Origin: Nostoc sp. S13
Lineage (GTDB): Bacteria > Cyanobacteriota > Cyanobacteriia > Cyanobacteriales > Nostocaceae
Assembly: GCF_029379315.1 (NCBI RefSeq)
Contig: NZ_JAQYWQ010000056.1
Span: 1 to 41,896 of the forward strand
DNA length: 41,896 bases
Reading direction: 5' to 3'
The notes below the pieces were generated by a model, which saw nothing but the letters and a program-made list of their open reading frames with translations, was not told where the DNA came from and did no database searches. Made by a program: the position numbers and the translations under genes. Shown here piece by piece: positions 35,563 to 41,896 of the stretch (the first letter of the stretch is position 1; every line of letters starts with the position of its first letter).

Positions 35563-36784
35563 CCCCATTTCTACAACAGCAACACCCAAAGATGGCATTA
35601 CTGTAGGCAATATTTCCACTCAAGGTAGTTCTGTCTTTTTGCAGGGACTTAAGATTAATCTCACTGGCTCCAAAGTTGTCACCAAAGGCGGCAATATTAC
35701 TTTTGATGGCCCCACAATCCTCAATAGCAGTACGGGTGCTTACACTTTTAACTCTGCTAAATCTACTGCTATTTCCAAGGGCGGCGATATTACCTTTAAA
35801 AATACTCTCGATAGTAATAGTGCAGGTGCTTCATCCCTCAGTCTGACAGCAGGTTTGGGCAATATTACTTTCAATAATGCAGTTGGTGGTAATGCTAGCC
35901 TTAGTTCTATGGGCGATAGCGAGGAGCTAGCCAAAGAACTGGGTGTCAGTTCTGGGCAAATTGAGCGGGCGCTCTCTGCTATCCCACCAGGAAAGGTTCG
36001 GCAACTGCATGGGGAATTACCTCAAGATTTATTCGAGAAACTGCTTGGCAAAGACGAGAAAGTGATCAAGGATGTCTCGCGGGAACTAGACTTCGCTGGT
36101 AATGATACAGCAGCTGTTGATGGGATCAAGACAACTTTGCGTTCTAAAAAAATTCAAGATGGAGAGCTAGAAAAAGCATTTTCAGAATTGGTGAAGTTTT
36201 CGGAGCGTTATCAAGGGAGAGTTTCTGGTGAATTTGCTTATCGCTTTGGCAGAGCAAATTCACCAAAGATAGATCCAATTGGAGCTACAGGTGAAATTAG
36301 AACTGCTGAAGATATTTTGGAAGGCAGGACACCATTAGGAAGCATCCGTGAATTAGACGCAATCCCTGAAAACACAACCTCAAAGGGTGAAACTACACAA
36401 GAGTACACAACCCCTGATTTTTTGGTAACTGAATCAAATGGCGTTACCCGTCTAGCAGAGGTAAAAACACCAGATGGTCTTGTAACAAAGAATAATATCG
36501 ACGGTAATCTTAGAGATGCTATTAGCTCAATCAAAAATAGCAATAAGAATCCAACAGGAAAAGCCTATATCCGCCTTGATTATAGACAAGCACCGCCTAC
36601 AAACTGGACTCGCGACGAAATTTTTCGAGCTGTTAATGGTCGGATGGTCAGAGTTGACAAAGAAACAGGAATAAAAGGAGCTGATGTTGTGGAATTTGTG
36701 GAATTTCTTTACAAGAATGCAGCAGGTCAAGCCCAGAAGCTTGTCTTCCAAGTGCAAAATAGTAAATTAGTTATACTCCCTTGA
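35505..36784 (+). CDS. FHA-like fragment fused to CdiA-CT-type nuclease toxin domain
   Basis: The frame is open from about 35505; the first usable start is TTG at 35639 (381 aa). The first 90 residues are filamentous-hemagglutinin beta-helix repeats (INLTGSKVVTKGGNITFDG, SKGGDITFKNTL). After SLSSMGDS the sequence switches to a helical linker and then a C-terminal domain. That domain has TTPDFLV (D260), RLAEVKTPDG (E274, K276), NNIDGNLRDAI and an ending VVEFVEFLYKNAAGQAQKLVFQVQN. The D...ExK pattern with PDG/N-rich loop resembles contact-dependent-inhibition nuclease tips. There is no signal peptide or secretion domain, so this is an orphan toxin tip. The probable immunity gene starts 11 bp downstream. 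Confidence 0.65.
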
Positions 36785-36794
36785 AAAAATTAAT

Positions 36795-37478
36795 ATGCAC
36801 AATCAATCAATTGATAAAACACAACCTCCAATCGCACCTTTACATGACACCTGGGCAGGTAAAAAGAGTGCTGGTAAGTGGTTTATAGTTCCACCATTCG
36901 ATTTTACGAACTTCTCTATTCAATTAGTCAATGCTTGGTACATCGATAGCACCATAGGAACTATAGATGCTTTTGACGAGCTAGCAAGAGTTTGGGAAGT
37001 TTTCTTTAGCCCAAGCAGTGAATCAGATATTAAAGGAGTGGTGCTGGAGTGGCAACCAGGAAACTCCTATGAAGAATACATTGAACAGGTATTACTCGCC
37101 ATAGGCAAGTATCCTGCTGCCATTGAAGAGCTAGTAATGCAAGTCGATCTGCTGGTCTTTGTCCGCACTGAACAATCCCCCCATCAGCCAATTCGAGCTT
37201 GGGTGAGATACTTAGGCGAGTTGATGATTCGTGGTGGTCCAGAGTACGGAGAGCCGTATCTCTGCTTCTCTGTGCATCACACGCTTTTTTATCCATTTTC
37301 TCATCATAACGGCGCAGACAATAGCGAACTGTACTCTCTCAATCAGCCCCTACTGGAGAATGCCCTGCGACGGTTGGAGGAACGGTTTGGTTCAATAAGC
37401 GAAGTTGAGGGATTACAAGGAATTTATGAATACGGGTTTAAGCCAGAAGAAGAATGGGGTGCAAAATCAACCAATTAA
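36795..37478 (+). CDS. Probable immunity protein for the adjacent toxin
   Basis: A 227-aa acidic, soluble protein: MHNQSIDKTQPPIAPLHDTWAGKKSAGKWFIVPPFDFTNFSIQ in short blocks, later VLEWQPGNSYEEYIEQVLLAIGKY and ENALRRLEERFGSISEVEGLQGIYEYGF. I know no named family. Its position 11 bp after the toxin, its acidity and the downstream partial copies of its 5' end fit CDI/polymorphic-toxin immunity genes, which are duplicated in such loci. Its 3' end (EEWGAKSTN) overlaps the start of the next related ORF by 20 bp. Confidence 0.6.
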   Translation: MHNQSIDKTQPPIAPLHDTWAGKKSAGKWFIVPPFDFTNFSIQLVNAWYIDSTIGTIDAFDELARVWEVFFSPSSESDIKGVVLEWQPGNSYEEYIEQVLLAIGKYPAAIEELVMQVDLLVFVRTEQSPHQPIRAWVRYLGELMIRGGPEYGEPYLCFSVHHTLFYPFSHHNGADNSELYSLNQPLLENALRRLEERFGSISEVEGLQGIYEYGFKPEEEWGAKSTN

Positions 37479-37707
37479 CAAAACAACAGATATAATTCAG
37501 CCTTTGAATGACACTTGGGGTTTTAAAGGAGCAGACGATAACTTCTGGGCAATAACTTCCTCTTTAGATGATGAAGTTTTGGCTTTAATTGAAAGCAACG
37601 CAATAGTCCAAGACTTAGTGGAGTATTTAGAAGTTATCTACAATGATTCTACTGGACAAGAGCAAAGGATAACTTTTCAAGTTCAAAACGGGAATGTGGT
37701 TATCTAA
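37459..37707 (+). pseudogene. Chimeric remnant: immunity N-terminus fused to toxin C-terminus
   Basis: From GTG 37459: VQNQPINKTTDIIQPLNDTWGFKG matches the start of the upstream immunity protein (HNQSIDKTQPPIAPLHDTWAGKK). From about residue 50, DLVEYLEVIYNDSTGQEQRITFQVQNGNVVI matches the end of the toxin ORF (VVEFVEFLYKNAAGQAQKLVFQVQNSKLVIL). The two parts are in one frame, 82 aa in all. The simplest origin is a deletion between a second immunity gene and the end of another toxin module. An ATG at 37405 in the same frame is possible but lies inside the upstream gene. Confidence 0.65.
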
Positions 37708-37763
37708 CCCAGCCATTATCGCACAACTAGGTGTTGGATTTTGGCATTTGCACTTGATTCAAA

Positions 37764-38124
37764 TTATCGCATCTCGCCAAATTGCTGGATATATTCTACT
37801 AACTCTTTGGTATGCCCCCCTTCAGAAATTCGTGCCAAATTCCCCACCAGGATAAACAGTTCTCGCGCTCTGCTGACAGCAACACCTTTGTAAATTAGGT
37901 CGGCGATTAATAAACCATAGACTCTGCGATCGCTCGACAATTTTGGCCACAGCATCTGGAGAAAGAGCATTAGCGCGTTCGTTGGCAAAACTGCTGATGC
38001 TATCAACGACTCTGGTACTGTCGTAGGTTATTCCTCCAACAACGGTAATTCCCCATTCCACCCTTTCCTCTACAGCAATGGCAAAATGACCGACCTCAAC
38101 AGCTATATAGTCGTGCGTCGCCAT
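37764..38124 (-). pseudogene. Unrecognised protein gene, frameshifted at a HIP1 site
   Basis: The N-terminal part (38124 to about 37935) reads MATHDYIAVEVGHFAIAVEERVEWGITVVGGITYD and SISSFANERANALSPDAVAKI. The C-terminal part in another frame reads VYGLLIADLIYKGVAVSRARELFILVGNLARISEGGHTKELVEYIQQFGEMR. The switch falls in GAGCGATCGCAGAGTC, which contains GCGATCGC. Joined, the product would be about 120 aa. I do not recognise the family. It is convergent with the toxin/immunity remnants. Confidence 0.6.
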
Positions 38125-38225
38125 CAATGATGCTGGTCAAATCATCGTTGATGTATCACGTTAGGAGGAATTATCATGCCTAAGATAAGGTGTTTGTGTG
38201 ATAAATCATCAACTTATCTCCGATT

Positions 38226-38504
38226 CCCAATCCACAAGGATTCAATCTCATCTGGGAACCTTTGCATGAAAAACTAATTGAGGATTTGATCGCTGCATAT
38301 CAGCAAGCCATATCTAAGCAGGAGTTTGAAGATCAAGCCTACAAACTTCTTTATCCAAAGAAGCCAGAGTTTCCTCAAGTTTATGAATGTCCCAATTGTG
38401 GTCGTTTGGCTGTGTTCGCCCATACCTCTGACCCTAGTCCTGCGTTCTGGTTTCATCGGGAGCAGACTGGTGGAGAAGCAGATTCTCTACGTTCCTTGGT
38501 TTAG
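38226..38504 (+). pseudogene. Zinc-ribbon-like fragment, possible immunity-gene remnant
   Basis: The frame opens after a TAA and reads IPNPQGFNLIWEPLHEKLIEDL, then YECPNCGRLAVFAHTSDPSPAFWFHRE to a stop at 38504. There is no ATG; TTG 38262 would start at LHEKLIED. The CPNC motif could hold one half of a zinc site. The missing start and its place among immunity remnants suggest a truncated gene. The family is unknown. Confidence 0.5.
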
Positions 38505-38557
38505 GAAACCGGAGATAGCTAGGAGACTTTGAAGACTGGAGTTTAGACTAGAATGGG

Positions 38558-38722
38558 GTGCAAAATCAACCAATTGACAAAACAGTACCTCCAATCGAAC
38601 CTTTAAATGACACCTGGGCGGGTAAAAAGAGTGTTCGCAGGTGGTGTATAGTTCCACCGTTCGATTTGACTTCCCTCTCCACACTGCTATCAGTCTTATG
38701 GTTGACCTGGTTGAGAAAATGA
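38558..38722 (+). pseudogene. Third, truncated copy of the immunity-gene 5' end
   Basis: From GTG 38558: VQNQPIDKTVPPIEPLNDTW, AGKKSVRRWCIVPPFDLTSL closely matches the first 40 residues of the 227-aa immunity protein. After about 38680 the match ends and the frame stops at 38722. The preceding bases GAATGGGGTGCAAAATCAACC are the same as the 3' end of the complete immunity gene, so this copy too once followed another immunity gene with a 20-bp overlap. Confidence 0.65.
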
Positions 38723-38877
38723 TCGGGTACATAGGGAACAGGCGATCGCAGCCCCATATCCTCTTCCTCATCTCCCAATATTGGCTGTGTTAAAAATATG
38801 AAAGAATTTCAAAAATCTGGCAGAATTTGCAGTAAGCTCATTTTGAATTGTAGTGTCATTTCATAGGAACCTTTACT

Positions 38878-39027
38878 ATGGCAGTTTCTTTTTTGCCTTC
38901 TATCTTGGCTAGTACTTCGTACTTGTCTCCGATCTTCATTTCCATAATTGGTTGGGTTTTGCCAGCTGTTACCTTCGCGTTTCTATTTTTATACATTGAA
39001 AGCGACGATATCAGCGATATTAAGTGA
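38878..39027 (+). CDS. psaI: Photosystem I subunit VIII (PsaI)
   Basis: A 49-aa single-helix protein: MAVSFLPSILASTSYLSPIF, then GWVLPAVTFAFLFLYIE and an acidic end SDDISDIK. The FLPSILA start and the FLFLYIE end are diagnostic of PsaI, which helps hold PsaL for PSI trimer or tetramer formation. It is a few residues longer than typical PsaI (about 46 aa or fewer). psaI normally sits beside psaL; no psaL is present here. It converges on psbJ with a shared hairpin between. Confidence 0.85.
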   Translation: MAVSFLPSILASTSYLSPIFISIIGWVLPAVTFAFLFLYIESDDISDIK

Positions 39028-39110
39028 TGTAGTCATTAGGAGCCACTGAGTTGCTCTGGTCAAGTATCAATTCCGTCAGATACATTTCTAGATTATTGGC
39101 CAAAATTAAT

Positions 39111-39143
39111 ACCGCCCATCTCATAGAGACAGGCGGTTTTTTT
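39111..39143 (+). terminator. Rho-independent terminator after psaI
   Basis: ACCGCC (39111-39116) pairs with GGCGGT (39132-39137), with an inner ATCTC/GAGA pairing, followed by a seven-T run. It is 84 bp after the psaI stop and lies between the convergent psaI and psbJ genes. Confidence 0.85.
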
Positions 39144-39205
39144 AACGTTGATTTCTCAACAAATGCTAGAAAATTTTCACTTATAGTGTTCGGTTCAAAC
39201 TAATC

Positions 39206-39325
39206 TTAAATCGAAGAACCGATTCCGGCGTAGGCACCATAAAAGAAAATGCCCAAGACTGTAATTATACCTAATCCTGCGATCGTAGCGACGACCCACA
39301 GAGGAATTCTTCCACTTTCAGACAC
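39206..39325 (-). CDS. psbJ: Photosystem II protein J
   Basis: A 39-aa single-helix PSII subunit: [38 protein letters not shown]. The start is GTG 39325, with GGGAGGAG seven bases upstream. It is needed for efficient PSII assembly and electron flow between QA and QB. It is the last gene of psbEFLJ. Confidence 0.95.
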   Translation of the reverse strand: MSESGRIPLWVVATIAGLGIITVLGIFFYGAYAGIGSSI

Positions 39326-39395
39326 AGCTTCTCTCCTCCCTTAACAACAAATCAACATACGTTCAATAATCAAAGATTAACACCAGTACTTCCAC

Positions 39396-39518
39396 TTAGT
39401 TAAAGAAGTAACTGGAAAACAGAATCCCCAGAACGAAAACTAGAAGTAGTCCCAGGTATAGCGAAGTCCGGTTTAGTTCAACCGGCTGATTATTGGGATT
39501 GGGCGATCTTTCGACCAT
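39396..39518 (-). CDS. psbL: Photosystem II protein L
   Basis: A 40-aa single-helix subunit: [40 protein letters not shown]. The [17 protein letters not shown] block is nearly invariant. PsbL supports PSII dimer stability and protects QA. The start ATG is 39518, 9 bp after the psbF stop. Confidence 0.97.
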   Translation of the reverse strand: MVERSPNPNNQPVELNRTSLYLGLLLVFVLGILFSSYFFN

Positions 39519-39526
39519 AATTGCTC

Positions 39527-39664
39527 CTAACGGTGAATAAATTGCATTGCGGCGATCGCGCCTAAAAAGAATACAGTTGGTACACCTAATGTGTGAACTG
39601 CCAGCCATCTAACGGTAAAAATTGGATAGGTAACTGGTTGATTGATGTTATTGCCGCTAGTCAT
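39527..39664 (-). CDS. psbF: Cytochrome b559 subunit beta
   Basis: A 45-aa single-helix subunit: [46 protein letters not shown]24 is the heme ligand shared with PsbE. The start ATG is 39664, 9 bp after the psbE stop. Confidence 0.97.
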   Translation of the reverse strand: MTSGNNINQPVTYPIFTVRWLAVHTLGVPTVFFLGAIAAMQFIHR

Positions 39665-39673
39665 GATCTCAAA

Positions 39674-39922
39674 CTACTTTCCAATAAATTGTTCAACTTG
39701 TTTTTTAGCTTCAAAACGATTCTTCACAATTGGCACTTCCTGCCGCGCTGGTGTGAAATACTCATTGGGGCGAGGTGTGCCAAATGCATCATACGCCAGC
39801 CCGGTGCTGACAAATAGCCAACCGGCAATAAACAATGCCGGGATGGTGATGCTATGAATTACCCAGTAACGAACGCTGGTAATGATGTCCGAAAAGGGAC
39901 GTTCTCCAGTGGTACCTGACAT
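39674..39922 (-). CDS. psbE: Cytochrome b559 subunit alpha
   Basis: An 82-aa PSII subunit: [39 protein letters not shown], then the lumenal [20 protein letters not shown]23 ligates the heme. It heads psbEFLJ, downstream of ycf48 on the same strand with a 222-bp gap. Confidence 0.98.
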   Translation of the reverse strand: MSGTTGERPFSDIITSVRYWVIHSITIPALFIAGWLFVSTGLAYDAFGTPRPNEYFTPARQEVPIVKNRFEAKKQVEQFIGK

Positions 39923-40144
39923 TTAGATCCCTGCCTTTAGATACAGTGTTATTGAGTTTATTATCCTACAAAGTTAAGAAAGAGTTACAAGTTGCAATGT
40001 TATTCTCAGAAATAGTGCATTGGGCAAAACAGTTCCTCTTTTGAGAGTTAAGAGTCCTGAGTAAAGAAGTGAGATTTCCCACTCAGCACGGACTAAACGC
40101 CCCGAAGAAAGCTAACAGCACTACTCCCCACTCCCTCTTAGTAA

Positions 40145-41167
40145 CTAAGCCGCCTCTGGTGGGGAAGTTGTTTCAGGGTTTGGTAGATATTTGAGCAAAA
40201 CGCCGCGATCGCCAATTATAAATCCCCGCTCTGGCTCTAAAAACACAATCTTATACAAATTAGCAGCAACTTCTTCCACTGCACGGTCTTTTTCCCAGGT
40301 TTTGCCACCGTCGCCACTTCGTAGCAAATTACCGCTACCGCCACTTATCCAGATTTCATTGGGTGTACGATATGCCAAATCCAGTAAACCCCAACTGGTG
40401 GATAACTCTGGATATTTTGCCTCTTGCCATTCTTCAGGTTTAGTTGGGTCACTAAACTGAATTTGACCTCCCCTAGCTAGTAACCACAATTGCCCATTGT
40501 CAGCAAAGCCCATATTTTCTACCCGCCGAGAACTATTGCGGTTATGGGGTACCCAAGCATCTTGTCCCGGTTCCCAAGTCGAGTAGAAACTACCCTTAGC
40601 GGAAACCGCAACATATTTACCATCAGCAGAACGTTCTAAGTTACGCACCACACCCACTGCTGATTCCACCTGCGCTTTCCAGTTTTTGCCGCCATTTGTG
40701 GTCTTATATATGGCTCCGACATCAGTAGCCATCTCAGCTGTACTGTCTGCCAGTGCCTTAATTGCGATCGGGCTACCTGGTAGCTTTTCGTTCAGGGGAA
40801 TACGCGACCAAGAAGCACCTTCATCGGTAGTGTGCAGTAATAGTCCAGGCTCTCCCGCAATCCAGCCTTCTTTACCTGCAAAACTTACTGAGTCAAAGCG
40901 ATACTTTTGTTCATCCAGTTGCAGTGTTATTGGTTTCCAGGTATTACCACTGTCATTGGTTTCCAACAGGGTGGCATTGCTACCTACTAAGTAACCATGC
41001 TCAGGATTATCAGTAAAAGCAATATCCAGCAGATTCGAGTCTGTTGGCACAGAAATGATTTTCCAGGGGTTGTAGCTAACAGAGGGAATTTTGCTACAAC
41101 TTATGCACATCAAGACTAATATCAACAAGGTAGCTATTCGTTGCCAACTTTTCACAATTGAATGCAT
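40145..41167 (-). CDS. ycf48: Photosystem II assembly factor Ycf48 (HCF136)
   Basis: A 340-aa lipoprotein-type lumenal factor that binds newly made D1 and aids PSII reaction-centre assembly. The N-terminal signal ends LMCISCSK with a lipobox-like C24. The mature part is a seven-bladed propeller of repeats such as GYLVGSNATLLETNDSGNTW, GWIAGEPGLLLHTTDEGASW, AIYKTTNGGKNW, ISGGSGNLLRSGDGGKTW and GFIIGDRGVLLKY. The order rubA-ycf48-psbEFLJ is conserved in cyanobacteria. Confidence 0.97.
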   Translation of the reverse strand: MHSIVKSWQRIATLLILVLMCISCSKIPSVSYNPWKIISVPTDSNLLDIAFTDNPEHGYLVGSNATLLETNDSGNTWKPITLQLDEQKYRFDSVSFAGKEGWIAGEPGLLLHTTDEGASWSRIPLNEKLPGSPIAIKALADSTAEMATDVGAIYKTTNGGKNWKAQVESAVGVVRNLERSADGKYVAVSAKGSFYSTWEPGQDAWVPHNRNSSRRVENMGFADNGQLWLLARGGQIQFSDPTKPEEWQEAKYPELSTSWGLLDLAYRTPNEIWISGGSGNLLRSGDGGKTWEKDRAVEEVAANLYKIVFLEPERGFIIGDRGVLLKYLPNPETTSPPEAA

Positions 41168-41282
41168 CAGTATTTCTTATTTTTTTCTAAATTTTTGTAG
41201 GAGTCGGCAGTCAGGATGCTGGGCAATCCTGGGTTTTTCATTGTGAATTTTGAATTTTGAATTTTGAATTGCTTAACGGCTG

Positions 41283-41618
41283 TCATTGTAAGCCGTAGAG
41301 ACTGATAAAAAACAAGAAGCCAAGAGCCAAAGCGCCAAAAATTAGAATATTCTTTTGGGTTGGCGTTAGGTTGTTGACACCAAAACCGTAACCGAGATTT
41401 TCTTTGAAGCCGGATGCAGTACCCGCAGGGCCGATGTTGGCAAAAGCGGTTTTCTTAGCAGTACAAACTGGACAGCGCCAATTTATAGGCAGTTCTGCAA
41501 AGGGTGTCCCTGAAGGAATATCATCCTTGTCGTCTCCCTTCTCAGGTTCGTAAACATAACCGCAGGCTCGACACTCGTAGCGGTCTAACACCGGAGTCTC
41601 AATAGCTGGTTCGCTCAT
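41283..41618 (-). CDS. rubA: Membrane-anchored rubredoxin (RubA)
   Basis: A 111-aa protein: the rubredoxin domain has CRACG (C16, C19) and CPVC (C49, C52) for a single iron. It is joined by a linker to a C-terminal membrane helix (ILIFGALALGFLFFISLYG). RubA is needed for PSII (and in some species PSI) assembly. I choose MSEPAIETP (ATG 41618), preceded by GAGGACTTAGCT; the longer form adds 27 residues unlike rubredoxin. It heads the rubA-ycf48-psbEFLJ cluster. Confidence 0.96.
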   Translation of the reverse strand: MSEPAIETPVLDRYECRACGYVYEPEKGDDKDDIPSGTPFAELPINWRCPVCTAKKTAFANIGPAGTASGFKENLGYGFGVNNLTPTQKNILIFGALALGFLFFISLYGLQ

Positions 41619-41790
41619 AGCTAAGTCCTCGCAAAGGAGAAATCTTAAATATACGTTAAAAATTATGACATAACTGTTAGAGTTTTCTATCACTACCAAA
41701 AACGAATCAAATACCTGAAGTGCATCTGTTTCACAGATTTCAGAAAAATCAAACAGATATAATGTAAAAGAAAGTTACGTAGTTAAGGGA

Positions 41791-41896
41791 TTGGGAATTG
41801 GGAATTGGGCATTGGGCATTGGGCATGGGGCATGGGGCATGGGGCATTGGGCATTGGGCATTGGGCATTGGGCATTGGGCATTGGGCATTGGGCAT
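41791..41896. repeat. GGGCATT/GGGCATG tandem array, cut by window end
   Basis: GGGAATT units followed by more than twelve GGGCATT or GGGCATG units. The GGGCATG block in the middle shows local homogenisation. Arrays of the same unit lie at 28866 and, inverted, at 15287-15325. This is an STRR sequence typical of heterocystous cyanobacteria. Confidence 0.92.

Noticed and set aside
38487..38778. Minus-strand ORFs across the third immunity remnant
   Set aside because: They are antisense to the region that matches the immunity 5' end.

Overview
The window is a cyanobacterial chromosome segment, most likely from a heterocyst-forming Nostoc-type filament. It carries photosystem genes (psaI, psbE-F-L-J), a PSII assembly factor, a membrane rubredoxin and a beta-carboxysome shell gene. 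It also has about thirty HIP1 octamers (GCGATCGC), short tandem repeats built on GGGCATT, and many small dispersed palindromic repeats, all typical of Nostocales.

Layout. (1) Bases 1-3570 are a decayed accessory patch: a VapBC-like PIN toxin-antitoxin pair, a 21-bp tandem repeat, an Rpn-type nuclease gene broken by a 56-bp repeat, a remnant of a REP-associated tyrosine transposase (RAYT), and a truncated TIR gene coupled to a pseudogene. (2) Bases 3750-11020 hold ferredoxin, a 59-aa protein, a DUF3326 protein carrying nested repeats, a CPBP protease, tRNA-Pro(CGG), lipA, gpsA and a group 2 sigma factor (probably sigC). (3) Bases 11480-18780 hold an ABC exporter, a lumenal-type protein, a CcmK-type shell protein with an altered pore loop, a ChuX/HutX-like protein, PhoH, and the ffh-rpsP-khpA translation/secretion group. 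(4) Bases 19000-24510 hold a DsbA-like gene with an in-frame TGA, a CDF metal transporter, a short secreted ORF sharing its signal peptide with the next gene, a PhoA-type alkaline phosphatase and a PEP-CTERM protein. (5) Bases 24840-34720 hold argG, DedA, a 17-codon leader ORF coupled to a STAS protein, a coiled-coil protein, rpsF, a FAH-family enzyme, a Tic20-like protein, a small Cys protein and a 950-aa hypothetical protein. (6) Bases 34900-38725 are a second accessory island: a truncated glycosyltransferase, a filamentous-hemagglutinin fragment fused to a CdiA-CT-like nuclease domain, its probable immunity gene, then a series of partial toxin and immunity remnants and a frameshifted gene. 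(7) Bases 38870-41620 hold psaI convergent with the cluster rubA-ycf48-psbE-psbF-psbL-psbJ.

The most unusual content is the toxin/immunity graveyard at 35.5-38.7 kb, where three copies of one immunity-gene 5' end are present and one is fused in frame to a displaced toxin C-terminus. A second theme is palindromic repeats inserted into coding sequences, seen in three genes and in one case nested, close to the RAYT remnant. Everything here is read by eye from sequence; no database search was run.
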